A DNA stretch of 64,000 nt from a bacterium. GTDB taxonomy: Bacteria > Desulfobacterota > Binatia > DP-6. The notes under the pieces are model-generated. The model searched no databases and had not been told where the DNA came from. It saw only the letters and a list, made by a program, of their open reading frames with translations. Shown here in pieces: positions 25,720-34,234 of the stretch. The DNA lies in the NCBI GenBank assembly GCA_026129405.1, contig JAHCID010000007.1, positions 62,001 through 126,000 on the forward strand, in the 5' to 3' direction. Both the position numbers and the translations under genes were made by a program. Within the stretch, counting starts at the first letter, position 1. Each line of letters starts with the position of its first letter.

Positions 25720-26376
25720 ATGGATCTCGCCGTCGTCGACAAGCTCCTCACCACCACCCGCTCCGTCCGCAAGCGCCTCGACCTGTCGCGCCCGGTCGAC
25801 CCCGCCGTGATCCGCACCTGTCTCGAGATCGCGATGCAGGCGCCGACCGGCTCGAACGTCCAGGGCTGGCACTTCCTCGTCGTCACCGACGCGGGCAAGC
25901 GCAAGGCGATCGCCGCCCTCTACCAGCAGGCGTTCGAGCTCTACCGGGCGAATCCCGATCTCCGCCCCACCTTCCCCGCCGACGACCCGCGCACGCAGCA
26001 GCTGCCGCGGGTGATCGACTCCGCCGACTACCTCGCGCACCACCTCGCCGAGGTGCCGGTGCACGTCGTCCCGTGCATCGAGGGGCGCGTCGAGAACGGC
26101 GGCGTGCTCGGGCAGGCGTCGGTGTACGGCTCCATCCTGCCGGCCGCATGGTCGTTCATGCTGGCGCTGCGCTCGCGCGGCCTCGGCGCGGCCTGGACGA
26201 CGCTGCACCTCATGTTCGAGCAGGACGCGGCGAAGATCCTCGGCGTGCCCGACGGCGTCACGCAGGCCGCGCTGCTGCCCGTCGCCTACTACACCGGCGC
26301 CGACTTCAAGCCCGCGAAGCGGGCGAACCCCGGCGACGCCATCCACTGGGACGACTGGGGCAACCATCGCGGATGA
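25720..26376 (+). CDS. Nitroreductase-family FMN protein
   Basis: 218 residues. TTRSVRKRLDLSRPVDPAVI and MQAPTGSNVQGWHFLVVTD form the FMN-binding start; GAAWTTLHLMFEQDAAKILGVP and the C-terminal PAKRANP are family-typical. GGAGGA lies before the ATG. Function could be NAD(P)H reduction of quinones, nitroaromatics or enones; no specific substrate. It is part of a plus-strand run after PepP (gap 23) and overlaps the enoyl-CoA hydratase by 4 bases. Confidence 0.88.
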   Translation: MDLAVVDKLLTTTRSVRKRLDLSRPVDPAVIRTCLEIAMQAPTGSNVQGWHFLVVTDAGKRKAIAALYQQAFELYRANPDLRPTFPADDPRTQQLPRVIDSADYLAHHLAEVPVHVVPCIEGRVENGGVLGQASVYGSILPAAWSFMLALRSRGLGAAWTTLHLMFEQDAAKILGVPDGVTQAALLPVAYYTGADFKPAKRANPGDAIHWDDWGNHRG

Positions 26377-27182
26377 GCGTCCGCTACGAACGGCCGGACG
26401 GCCATCCCCACGTCGCCGTCGTCACCATCGACCGGACGGCGCAGGCGAACGCGCTCGACCCGCCGGCGCTGCACGCGCTGGCCGAGGCCTGGCGGCGCGC
26501 CGCCGGCGACGACGACGTCCGCTGCGTCGTCCTCACCGGCGCCGGCGAGCGCAGCTTCTGCGCCGGCATGGACCTCACGTCGACGATCCCCGCCGCGCAG
26601 GCGCTCGCCCGCGGCGAGCGCCTCGACGACGCGACCTTCGCCGGCCTGCGCGACGCCGGCACGGCGACGCTCGCCGCCTTCGATCTCGGCAAGCCCCTCG
26701 TCGCGGCCGTGAACGGCCACGCGCGCGGCGGCGGCTTCGACCTGATGCTCGCCGCGGAGATCCGCTTCGCGGTGCCGCAGGCGACCTTCGCGCTCAAGGA
26801 GGTCGCGCTCGGCCTCTACCCCACCGGCCACGCCACGGTGCTGCTGCCGCGCCAGATCCCGTGGGTACACGCGCAGTGGCTGCTGCTCACCGGGCGCCCG
26901 ATCGACGCCGAGCAGGCGCGTGCGTGGGGCCTCGTCAACGAGATCGTCCTGCCCGACGATCTCCTCGAGGTCGCCCTCGACGCCGCCGAGGCCATCGCCC
27001 GCAACGCGCCGCTCGCCGTCGCCGCCACGCGCGCCGGCGTGCGCGAGCTGCTGACGCTGCCGCTCCCCGAAGCCTACCGGCGGCAGGAGGAGCTGGGCCG
27101 CCCGCTGCGCCGCACCGAGGATGCACGCGAGGCCCAGCGCGCCTTCGTGGAGAAGCGGCGGCCCGTCTTCCGGGGACGCTGA
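26373..27182 (+). CDS. Enoyl-CoA hydratase/isomerase-family protein
   Basis: 269 residues of the crotonase fold. FCAGMDLTS (oxyanion strand) and GHARGGGFDLMLAAEIRFAV (second oxyanion) are intact; the helix after ALKEVALGLYPTGHATV has Glu at the position of a catalytic acid. The C-terminal helix (REELTLPLP) closes the trimer interface. It acts on an acyl-CoA; which one is unknown. ATGA overlap with the nitroreductase suggests that both belong to one fatty-acyl or aromatic-acid pathway. Confidence 0.87.
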   Translation: MSVRYERPDGHPHVAVVTIDRTAQANALDPPALHALAEAWRRAAGDDDVRCVVLTGAGERSFCAGMDLTSTIPAAQALARGERLDDATFAGLRDAGTATLAAFDLGKPLVAAVNGHARGGGFDLMLAAEIRFAVPQATFALKEVALGLYPTGHATVLLPRQIPWVHAQWLLLTGRPIDAEQARAWGLVNEIVLPDDLLEVALDAAEAIARNAPLAVAATRAGVRELLTLPLPEAYRRQEELGRPLRRTEDAREAQRAFVEKRRPVFRGR

Positions 27183-27187
27183 GCCGC

Positions 27188-28456
27188 GTGCGCGTCTGGT
27201 GGATCCCCCCCTTCCTCGGGCGCGTGCCCGAGATGGAGCCCCGCCTCGTCTCGCTGCTCGGGCTGGTGTCGCTGGCGCTGTTCTTCGAGTCGTACGACGT
27301 CTCGATGCTGACGGCGGCGCTGAAGCACATCGCCCACGACCTCGACATCGCCGAGACCGAGCTGGGCGGCGCCATGGCGGCGATCCGGCTCGGCGCCCTG
27401 CCCGCGTTCGCGATCGCGCCGCTCGCCGACCGCTGGGGGCGGCGGCGCGTCTTTCTCGGCACCATCGTCGGCAGCAGCGTCGGCACCGTGCTGACCGCGT
27501 TCGCGCAGACGGAGGGGCAGTTCGTCGTCGTGCAGATGGTGACGCGGACGTTCCTCATCGCCAGCGCCGTCGTCGCCGTCGTCATCGTCACCGAGGAGTT
27601 CCCGGCCGAGCACCGCGGCTGGGCGATCGGCATGGTCGGCGCGCTCTCCGCCTGCGGCCACGGGCTCGGCGCCGTCCTCTTCGCGATGATCGAGCACATC
27701 CCCTTCGGGTGGCGCGGGCTCTACGCGGTGGGCGTCGTACCCCTGCTGCTCATGCCGGCGTTCCGGCGCGGCGTCCCCGAGACGCGGCGCTTCGCCCGCA
27801 TGCGCGCCGCGGGCGCGACCGGGCGCACGCCGGTGTGGGCGCCGCTCGTGGCACTGGCGCGGGCGCATCCCGGGCGTGCGCTCGGCGTCGCGGCGGCGGC
27901 GGGGCTCCTCGGCATCGGCGAGGTGTCGGTGTTCCAGTTCACCGGCTGGTTCGCGCAGAGCGTGCACGGCTGGGAGCCGCGCCAGTACTCGCTCATGGTC
28001 GTCGCCGCGGGCGGCTTCGGCATCGTCGGCAACATCGTCGCGGGACGCCTCGCCGACCGCATCGGCCGGCGGGTCGTCGGCGCCGCGTTCTTCGCGCTGT
28101 TCCCGGTCGGCGCGATCGTCTTCTACAACGGCCCGAGCTGGTCGATGCCGGTCGCGTTCGCCTGCCTCGTCTTCTGCCAGACGGCCGGCGCCGTCATGGT
28201 GCGCGCGTTCTCGACCGAGCTGTTCCCCACCGCACAGCGCGGCACGTCGTCGGGCTGGGCGACGCTGGCGCAGACGCTCGGCTGGGCGCTCGGGCTGTGG
28301 GTCGTCGGGCTCGGCACCGAGGCGGGCAGCCACATCGCCTACATGACGAGCATCCTCTCGGTGTCGGTGCTGCTGAGCGGCCTCACCCTGCTCTTCCTTC
28401 CCGAAACCAGCCGGCGCGAGCTCGAGACCATCAGCGACAAGGACGGGCGCGGCTGA
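27188..28456 (+). CDS. MFS transporter
   Basis: 422 residues, 12 predicted transmembrane segments. ADRWGRRRVF and the repeated ADRIGRRVVG after segments 2 and 8 are the MFS signature loops; FESYDVSMLTAALKHIAHDL resembles aromatic-acid and carboxylate symporters. GTG start 6 bases after the previous stop. Likely carries a substrate of the flanking CoA enzymes. Confidence 0.85.
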   Translation: MRVWWIPPFLGRVPEMEPRLVSLLGLVSLALFFESYDVSMLTAALKHIAHDLDIAETELGGAMAAIRLGALPAFAIAPLADRWGRRRVFLGTIVGSSVGTVLTAFAQTEGQFVVVQMVTRTFLIASAVVAVVIVTEEFPAEHRGWAIGMVGALSACGHGLGAVLFAMIEHIPFGWRGLYAVGVVPLLLMPAFRRGVPETRRFARMRAAGATGRTPVWAPLVALARAHPGRALGVAAAAGLLGIGEVSVFQFTGWFAQSVHGWEPRQYSLMVVAAGGFGIVGNIVAGRLADRIGRRVVGAAFFALFPVGAIVFYNGPSWSMPVAFACLVFCQTAGAVMVRAFSTELFPTAQRGTSSGWATLAQTLGWALGLWVVGLGTEAGSHIAYMTSILSVSVLLSGLTLLFLPETSRRELETISDKDGRG

Positions 28457-29121
28457 TGCGGCTCGTGCGTCCCGTCACCCACGTCCTCTTCGACATGGAC
28501 GGCGTCCTCCTCGACACCGAGAAGCTCTACACCGAGGCGACGCAACGGATCGTGGGCCGCTTCGGCAAGGTCTTCGACTGGTCGGTGAAGGGCAACATGA
28601 TCGGCCGGCCGGCGATGGACTCGGCACGCTACCTGGTCCGCGCGCTCGCGCTGCCGATCGGCCCCGAGCAGTACCTCGCCGAGCGCGAGATCCTCTTCCG
28701 GACGCTCATGCCGACGGCCGACGCCATGCCCGGCGCGCGCGAGCTGGTCGAGGGGCTCGACGCGCGCGGCGTGCCGGTCGCCGTAGCCACCAGCTCCGCA
28801 CGTCCGCTGTACGACTTGAAGACGACGCGCCACCGCGACTGGTTCGCGCGCTTCGGCGCGGTCGTCACCGCCGACGACCCCCGCGTCGTGCACGGCAAGC
28901 CGGCGCCCGACATCTTCCTCGTCGCGGCGCGGGACCTCGGGGCGACGCCCGCGTCGTGCGTGGTGATCGAGGACGCGCCGTCCGGCGTCGCCGCCGGCCG
29001 CGCCGCCGGCATGCAGGTGATCGCGGTGCCCGACCCGGCCATGGATCGCGCCCGCTACGCCGACGCCGACCTCGTCCTCGACTCCCTGCACGACCTGACG
29101 CCGGCCGACCTCGGCTTCTGA
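28456..29121 (+). CDS. HAD-superfamily hydrolase (beta-phosphoglucomutase-like)
   Basis: 221 residues. Motif I FDMDGVLLDTE, motif II ATSSARP, Lys in HGKPAPD and motif IV VIEDAPSGVAAGRAAGM are complete, so it is an active HAD of the DhaK/PGM-like cap subgroup (helical cap LYTEATQRIVGRF). Substrate is probably a small sugar phosphate. It overlaps the MFS stop by one base (TGATG). Confidence 0.88.
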   Translation: MRLVRPVTHVLFDMDGVLLDTEKLYTEATQRIVGRFGKVFDWSVKGNMIGRPAMDSARYLVRALALPIGPEQYLAEREILFRTLMPTADAMPGARELVEGLDARGVPVAVATSSARPLYDLKTTRHRDWFARFGAVVTADDPRVVHGKPAPDIFLVAARDLGATPASCVVIEDAPSGVAAGRAAGMQVIAVPDPAMDRARYADADLVLDSLHDLTPADLGF

Positions 29122-29134
29122 CCCGCGTCGCGGC

Positions 29135-29165
29135 TTGTCACGCCGCGGGGCGCGGGCCATACCGT
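29135..29165 (+). promoter_or_regulatory. Leaderless promoter of thioesterase gene
   Basis: TTGTCA at 29135-29140, 19-base spacer, TACCGT at 29160-29165, then five bases (CGCCC) and GTG at 29171. It supports GTG at 29171 over the more upstream TTG start. Confidence 0.55.
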
Positions 29166-29170
29166 CGCCC

Positions 29171-29608
29171 GTGCCTACACCCGACGGCGCGGAGGTGCGC
29201 TTCACCGAGGACGGCGGCTGCTTCGGCTGCTCGCAGACGAATCCATCCGGGCTGCGCATGCGCTTCCGGCGGCGCGGCGAGGGCGTGCACGCGGCGTACA
29301 CCGTCGCGGACCAGTTCCACGGCGCGCCGGGGGTGGTGCACGGCGGCATCGTGGCGACGCTGCTCGACGAGGTGTCGTGCGTCGCCATCTTCGCGCTGAG
29401 CGACCACTGGGTCGTCACCGGCGAGATCACCGTGCGCTACGAGCGCGCCTGTCCGGTCGACGCGGCGCTCGAGATGAGCGCGCGCGTCGCCGACCGCTCG
29501 CACCCGCGGTACTGGGTGGTCGAAGGCGCGATCCACGCCGGCGGCGAGCGCGTCGCCCGCTCCACCGGCAAGTTCTTCCTGCGCGACCATTCGCCGATCG
29601 CGCCCTGA
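29171..29608 (+). CDS. Hotdog-fold thioesterase (PaaI/4HBT-like)
   Basis: 145 residues. GCFGCSQTNPSGLRMRF is the Cys-containing N-terminal motif of this group; GAPGVVHGGIVATLLDEVSC carries the catalytic hotdog helix (His-Gly-Gly, Asp/Glu). It hydrolyses an acyl-CoA, perhaps the product of the flanking enoyl-CoA and CoA-transferase genes. Start chosen because the promoter -10 lies just upstream. Confidence 0.88.
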   Translation: MPTPDGAEVRFTEDGGCFGCSQTNPSGLRMRFRRRGEGVHAAYTVADQFHGAPGVVHGGIVATLLDEVSCVAIFALSDHWVVTGEITVRYERACPVDAALEMSARVADRSHPRYWVVEGAIHAGGERVARSTGKFFLRDHSPIAP

Positions 29609-29626
29609 TCGGAGGAGGACCGACAC

Positions 29627-30835
29627 ATGGCAGGACCGCTCGAAGGGTTCCGCGTCGTCGAGCTGGGCGTCTGGGTGGCGGGTCCGTCTGCCGGCGGCAT
29701 CCTCGCCGACTGGGGCGCCGAGGTCGTCAAGATCGAGCCGCCCGACGGCGGCGACCCGTTCCGCGGCATGTACCTCGCCGTCGCCGGCGCCGAGCTGCCG
29801 GCGAATCCGCCGTTCGAGCTCGACAACCGCGGCAAGCGCAGCGTCGCGCTGAATCTCCAGACGCCCGAGGGCCGCGCGCTCGCGCTGGCGCTGATCGACC
29901 GCGCCGACGTCTTCCTCACCAACATCCGCCCCGCCGCGCTGCGCCGCCTCGGCCTCGACTGGCCCGACCTGCAGGCGCGCAACCCGCGCCTCGTCTACGG
30001 CCGCGTCACCGGCTACGGCGAGGACGGCCCCGACGCCGATCGGCCGTCGTACGACATCGGCGCCTTCTGGTCGCGCTCGGGCATCGCCGCCGCGCTCGCC
30101 CCGCCCGACGGCGACCCGCCCTTCCAGCGCGGCGCCATGGGCGATCACACCGCCGGCATGACGCTCGCCGGCGGCATCAGCGCCGCGCTGCTCGCGCGCG
30201 AGCGCAACGGCCAGGGCCAGCTCGTCACCACCTCGCTCCTGCGCGTCGGCGTCTACGTGCTCGGCTGGGACACGAACGCCGCCCTGCGCCTCGGCATCCA
30301 GGCGACGCCGATGACGCGCGACTACACCCCGAACCCGGTGATCAGCGCCTACAAGGCCGGCTGCGGCCGCTGGTTCTGGCTGCTCGGCCTCCAGGGCCAG
30401 CGCCACTGGCCCGACCTCGTGCGCGCCATCGACAAGCCCGAGTGGCTCACCGACCCGCGCTTCGCGACCATGCGCGCCCGGCGCGAGCACGTCCGCGAGC
30501 TGGTGCCGCTGCTCGACGCCCTCTTCGCCGAAAGGGCGCGCGACGAGTGGGGCGCCGCGTTCGACCGCGCCGGCATGTGGTGGGCACCGGTGCAGACCGT
30601 GAACGAGGTGGTCGACGACCCGCAGGCCGCCGCGGCGGGCGCGTGGGTCGACGTCCCCGTCGCCGAGGGCGGCACGGCGCGCATGGTGGCGTCGCCGGTC
30701 GACTTCTCCGCCACGCGCTGGGCGCCGGCGGGGGCGTCACCGGAATGCGGGCAGCACACCGAGGAGGTGCTGCTCGAGCTGGGCTGCGACTGGGAGCGGA
30801 TCGGGGCGCTGAAGGAGGCCGGGATCATCCCGTAG
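29627..30835 (+). CDS. CaiB/BaiF (class III) CoA-transferase
   Basis: 402 residues. GFRVVELGVWVAGPSAGGILADWGAEV is the family start; the catalytic Asp lies near 143 in RPSYDIGAFW, and VKIEPPDGGDPFR and the Gly-rich middle are conserved. Such enzymes move CoA between carboxylic acids, often in anaerobic or xenobiotic acid metabolism. GGAGGA is found just before the ATG. Gap of 18 bases to the thioesterase. Confidence 0.92.
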   Translation: MAGPLEGFRVVELGVWVAGPSAGGILADWGAEVVKIEPPDGGDPFRGMYLAVAGAELPANPPFELDNRGKRSVALNLQTPEGRALALALIDRADVFLTNIRPAALRRLGLDWPDLQARNPRLVYGRVTGYGEDGPDADRPSYDIGAFWSRSGIAAALAPPDGDPPFQRGAMGDHTAGMTLAGGISAALLARERNGQGQLVTTSLLRVGVYVLGWDTNAALRLGIQATPMTRDYTPNPVISAYKAGCGRWFWLLGLQGQRHWPDLVRAIDKPEWLTDPRFATMRARREHVRELVPLLDALFAERARDEWGAAFDRAGMWWAPVQTVNEVVDDPQAAAAGAWVDVPVAEGGTARMVASPVDFSATRWAPAGASPECGQHTEEVLLELGCDWERIGALKEAGIIP

Positions 30836-30931
30836 GGGCGCCGCCGCGGCGCCGGGCCACGGCGTCGCGGCGGACGAGCAACGCCTCCGGACGCCGTTCC
30901 GCCCGTCGACGCCGGCGCCGATGGGACCATC

Positions 30932-31012
30932 ACCTGCGGCGACGGCGTCCCAGAGCTCAGCGAGCCGTGCGATGACGGCAACCTCGTCTCCGGCGACGGC
31001 TGCGACGCCAAC
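30932..31012 (+). pseudogene. Remnant of a DUF4215-type Cys-rich repeat
   Basis: The reading TCGDGVPELSEPCDDGNLVSGDGCDAN matches one repeat of the myxobacterial DUF4215/cysteine-rich domain (CGDG, CDDGN, GDGCD). It lies in a 263-base intergenic stretch and no longer has a start, a stop-defined gene or the flanking repeats, so it is a fossil. The rest of the stretch (30836-31098) holds only the promoter described next. Confidence 0.75.
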
Positions 31013-31062
31013 GCACGCCGAACGGCCGCGTCGAGCCGAGGCGTCGGACCTCATTACACTCA

Positions 31063-31092
31063 TTGACTCGCAGAGGCATTGGTCGGTAATGT
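31063..31092 (+). promoter_or_regulatory. Leaderless promoter of PaaX-like regulator
   Basis: TTGACT at 31063-31068, 18-base spacer, TAATGT at 31087-31092, six C bases, GTG at 31099. Best example of the pattern in the window: near-consensus -35 and -10. Confidence 0.7.
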
Positions 31093-31098
31093 CCCCCC

Positions 31099-31959
31099 GT
31101 GGATCGTCCGGCTGCCAAGCACATCATCCTCGACCTGCTGTCGACGATGCCGGGACGCGCGATGCCGGTGCGCGCGCTGGTGGCGACGGGCGGCCTCTTC
31201 GACCTCGCCGAGAACCCCATGCGGGTCGCGCTCGCGCGGCTGCTCGCGGGGGGCCAGGTGGAGCGCGACGAGCGCGGCCTCTATCGCCTGGCGCCGCGCA
31301 CCCAGGCCGTCGCCGAGCAGGTCGGCGGCTGGCGCCGCCTCGACGCGCGGTGCCGGACCTGGAGCGGCGGTTGGCTCGGCGTCCACACGGCCGGGCTGCC
31401 CGGCGGCCGCAGCCGGCGGGCGCGCGGGCGCCAGCGCGCGCTGCGCCTCCTCGGCTTTCGCGAGCTGACGCCGGGCCTCGAGGTGCGTCCCGACAACCTC
31501 GCCGGCGGCATCGAGCAGGTCCGCCGCGAGCTGCACGGCCTCGGGCTCGAGGCCGCCGCGCCCGTCTTCGTGCTGCGCGAGCTCGACGCCGCGACCGAAG
31601 CCCGCGCCCGGGCGCTCTGGCCGGTGACGGCGCTCGGCACCGACTACCGCCGCATGCGCGCCGCCATCGAGGACAGCCTCGGACGGCTCGCGCGCCTGGC
31701 ACCGCCGCAGGCCATGACCGAGTCGTTCCTGCTCGGCGGGCGCGCCATCCGTCTCCTCGCCACCGATCCGCTCTTGCCCGACGCCATCGTGCCCGACGGC
31801 GAGCGCGACCAGCTGGTCGACGCCATGCGCCGCTACGACCGTGCCGGGCGCGCCGCCTGGGGCGAGTTCCTGCGCGGCTTCGGCGTCACGCGTGGCCAGG
31901 CGCCCGCCGATCTCCGTCTCGACCCCGACGTTCCCCGTGCCGCCGGAGGCTCCCGCTGA
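31099..31959 (+). CDS. PaaX-family transcriptional regulator
   Basis: 286 residues. The N-terminal winged helix begins AAKHIILDLLSTMPGRAMPVRALVATGGLFDLAENPMRVALARLLAGGQVERD, as in PaaX (phenylacetyl-CoA-responsive repressor). A middle domain follows (GLPGGRSRRARGRQRALRLL), with DLRLDPDVPRAAGG at the end. The effector might be an acyl-CoA. It is coupled (TGATG) to a fatty-acid desaturase, so it may sense a fatty acyl-CoA rather than phenylacetyl-CoA. Confidence 0.85.
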   Translation: MDRPAAKHIILDLLSTMPGRAMPVRALVATGGLFDLAENPMRVALARLLAGGQVERDERGLYRLAPRTQAVAEQVGGWRRLDARCRTWSGGWLGVHTAGLPGGRSRRARGRQRALRLLGFRELTPGLEVRPDNLAGGIEQVRRELHGLGLEAAAPVFVLRELDAATEARARALWPVTALGTDYRRMRAAIEDSLGRLARLAPPQAMTESFLLGGRAIRLLATDPLLPDAIVPDGERDQLVDAMRRYDRAGRAAWGEFLRGFGVTRGQAPADLRLDPDVPRAAGGSR

Positions 31960-32933
31960 TGCCCGACACCGCCGCTCCCGAAGCGGTCGCCGACCAGGCG
32001 GCCGACCGCCTCCCGCCCGCCTGGCGCCGCGCGCTCACGCGCGAGGAGATCCGCGACCTGCTGCGCATGCGCGACTGGCGCAGCTGGACGTCGCTCGCCG
32101 TCGACTGGGGTCTCGTCTTCGCGGCCATGGCGATGGTGGCGCGCTGGCCGAACCCGCTGACGATCGTGCTCGCGCTATTCGTGATCGGCGCCCGGCAGCT
32201 CGGCTTCGCGATCCTCATGCACGAAGCCGCGCACCGCAGCCTCTTCGCCGACCGCAGGGTCAACGACTGGGTCGGCAACTGGCTGTGCGCCTATCCGATC
32301 TGGAGCGACACGCGGCCCTACCGCCCCTACCACCTCCAGCACCACGCCAAGAACTGGACGGCCGAGGATCCCGACATCGGCCTCGCCATGCCCTTCCCGA
32401 TCACGCCCGCGAGCCTGCGCCGCAAGGTCTGGCGCGACCTCTCCGGGCAGACCGGGTGGAAGCGCCTCAAGGCCACCGTGCGTCGCGACCTCGGCATGTC
32501 GGAGGGTCGCGTGAAGCGCAATTTCGACGCCGGCATGGAGGCGTTCAAGGGCGTCGCGATCACCAACGCCGTGCTGCTCGCGATCCTCTGGCTCGCCGGC
32601 CATCCGTGGCTCTACCTCTTGTGGGTGGTGTCGTGGATGACGACCTACAGCCTCGTCATGCGCATCCGCTCGATCGCCGAACACGCGATGATCCCCGAGC
32701 CCGCCGACGAGCTGCGCAACACGCGCACCACGATCGCGCGCTGGTGGGAGCGGCTCTTCCTGGCGCCGAACCGCGTCAACTACCACCTCGAGCATCACCT
32801 GCTGATGACGGTGCCGCACTACCACCTGCCCCGCCTGCACCGCCTGCTGCGCGACCGCGGGGTGCTGGGCGGCGCGTGCGTCGTGCGCGGCTACCCGGCG
32901 GTGCTGGCGCTGGCGGCGTCGCGGACGACGTAG
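31959..32933 (+). CDS. Membrane fatty-acid desaturase
   Basis: 324 residues with three histidine boxes HEAAHRSLF, YHLQHHAK and NYHLEHHLLMT that bind di-iron, and about four hydrophobic segments. PRLHRLLRDRG near the C-terminus is common in acyl-lipid or acyl-CoA delta-9-type desaturases. It introduces a double bond into membrane lipid acyl chains. Its 3' end overlaps a convergent MBL gene by 43 bases. Confidence 0.9.
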   Translation: MPDTAAPEAVADQAADRLPPAWRRALTREEIRDLLRMRDWRSWTSLAVDWGLVFAAMAMVARWPNPLTIVLALFVIGARQLGFAILMHEAAHRSLFADRRVNDWVGNWLCAYPIWSDTRPYRPYHLQHHAKNWTAEDPDIGLAMPFPITPASLRRKVWRDLSGQTGWKRLKATVRRDLGMSEGRVKRNFDAGMEAFKGVAITNAVLLAILWLAGHPWLYLLWVVSWMTTYSLVMRIRSIAEHAMIPEPADELRNTRTTIARWWERLFLAPNRVNYHLEHHLLMTVPHYHLPRLHRLLRDRGVLGGACVVRGYPAVLALAASRTT

Positions 32934-33817
32934 CGGCCCGGCTCCGCCTGCACGACGCGGCCCGCCGCCTCGAGCCGATCGAGGTGCTGGCCCATGCTGC
33001 GCCGCTCGACCGGCTCGGCGAACGCGACCGGATCGCCCGGGCGATAGACGAAGCGGTGGCCGGCGATCTCACCCAGCGTGCGCGGCACCTTCAGGTACTC
33101 GAGCAGCGCCGCTTCGCGGCGCGCGATCACCGCCGCGAACCGCGCGAGCTTCTCGCGGAAGGCGTCGCGGCCCTCGAGCACGCCGACGTGGTGAAAGGTC
33201 GCGTACCAGCGTGCGTCGAGGTCCCGCACCGTCGCCAGCGTGCGCTCGAAATCGGCGAGCGACGACCACGCGTCGCCGTAGTACGGGCCGAAGCTCGAGA
33301 GGTCGATGTCGCCGAGATAGACGACGTCGTCGGGCTCGACGTGGAAGCAGGTGTGCCCGCGGGTGTGGCCCGGCGCGGCGATGGCCCGCACCGTCACGCC
33401 GCCGCCCAGGTCGAAGACCGCGTCCGGCGCGAAGCCCCGAGCAGTCGCGCGCGGCATGAAGTGGAAGCGCTCGACGACGACGCGGCGGAAGTCCGCGTCG
33501 ATCTCGCCGTCGAAGCCGTAGATCGCCATCAGGCCGTCGAGCGAGCGGATGCCCGCCAGATCGGCCTCGGGCAGGTGCCACGACGCGTCCGGGTAGCGGC
33601 CGTTCCCGGCGACGTGGTCCTCGTGGCAGTGGCTGTTCAGCACGCGGTCGGCGGGCGGCACGCCCGGCGCCTCGGCCAGCGTGAGCGAGGGATCGATGAC
33701 GACCGTCTCCTCGCCGCCGCGGACGAGGAGGCTGTTGCCGTGCGGGTACTTGCCGCGGTCGATGCCGCCCAGCACCGCCGTGTGGGCGCCCAGCTCGCGG
33801 CGCGCGATCGCCGTCAT
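32891..33817 (-). CDS. Metallo-beta-lactamase-fold hydrolase
   Basis: 308 residues. The metal motif HCHEDH near 63 lies in NSHCHEDHVAGNGRYPD; further ligands are GHTRGHTCF and LGDIDLSSFG. A C-terminal extension (KVPRTLGEIAGHRFVYRPGD and the winged-helix-like AGRVVQAEPGRYVV) is unusual for simple glyoxalase II. It overlaps the VOC gene by ATGA and the desaturase 3' end by 43 bases. Possible thioester hydrolase. Confidence 0.83.
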   Translation of the reverse strand: MTAIARRELGAHTAVLGGIDRGKYPHGNSLLVRGGEETVVIDPSLTLAEAPGVPPADRVLNSHCHEDHVAGNGRYPDASWHLPEADLAGIRSLDGLMAIYGFDGEIDADFRRVVVERFHFMPRATARGFAPDAVFDLGGGVTVRAIAAPGHTRGHTCFHVEPDDVVYLGDIDLSSFGPYYGDAWSSLADFERTLATVRDLDARWYATFHHVGVLEGRDAFREKLARFAAVIARREAALLEYLKVPRTLGEIAGHRFVYRPGDPVAFAEPVERRSMGQHLDRLEAAGRVVQAEPGRYVVRDAASASTAG

Positions 33818-34188
33818 CGCGGTGCGGCGGTGAGCTCGATCACGTGGCCGTCGGGATCCTGCACCCACATCTGTCCCGCCTCGGGGCTGGTGGAGAGGAC
33901 GGCGAGGCCCGCGTCGCCAAGGCGCGCGAGCGTGGTGGCGTAGTCGTCGACGAGGAAGGCGACGTGCTGCGCCGTCGGGTTGAGGGCCGGCGGCGCCGTC
34001 CCCACGTCGACGCCGGGGAAGCGCTGGATCAGGTGCACCTGCCCGTCGCCGACGCCGAGCCAGGCGCCGGGGAACCCGAGGTCGGGGCGCGGTATCTCCG
34101 CGAGGCCGAGAACGTCGCGATAGAAATGCAGCGAGCGCTCCAGGTCGGCGACCGGAAACGACACGTGGCCGAGGCCGCGGGCGAGCAT
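33814..34188 (-). CDS. VOC-family (glyoxalase/dioxygenase-fold) protein
   Basis: 124 residues with two beta-alpha-beta-beta-beta units: GLGHVSFPVADLERSLHFYRDVLGL and QHVAFLVDDYATTLARLGDAG. The metal ligands are His 8, Glu near 59 and the C-terminal DPDGHVIEL. A dehydratase, lyase or resistance role is possible. It is co-transcribed with the MBL hydrolase, a pairing reminiscent of methylglyoxal detoxification, although no gloA/gloB identity is claimed. Confidence 0.85.
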   Translation of the reverse strand: MLARGLGHVSFPVADLERSLHFYRDVLGLAEIPRPDLGFPGAWLGVGDGQVHLIQRFPGVDVGTAPPALNPTAQHVAFLVDDYATTLARLGDAGLAVLSTSPEAGQMWVQDPDGHVIELTAAPR

Positions 34189-34194
34189 GGCGTC

Positions 34195-34200
34195 GGTCTA
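34195..34200 (-). promoter_or_regulatory. Leaderless-type -10 of VOC gene
   Basis: On the minus strand TAGACC (34200-34195) with six bases (GACGCC) to the ATG at 34188. Its upstream region overlaps the -10 of the divergent acyltransferase, so the two promoters are back-to-back. Confidence 0.5.
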
Positions 34201-34221
34201 GCCCAGCCGCAGCCACGGTGC

Positions 34222-34227
34222 TAGACG
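34222..34227 (+). promoter_or_regulatory. Leaderless-type -10 of PlsC-like gene
   Basis: TAGACG with seven bases to the GTG at 34235. It lies in the same small divergent region as the VOC promoter. No good -35 seen. Confidence 0.45.
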
Positions 34228-34234
34228 GCGATTC

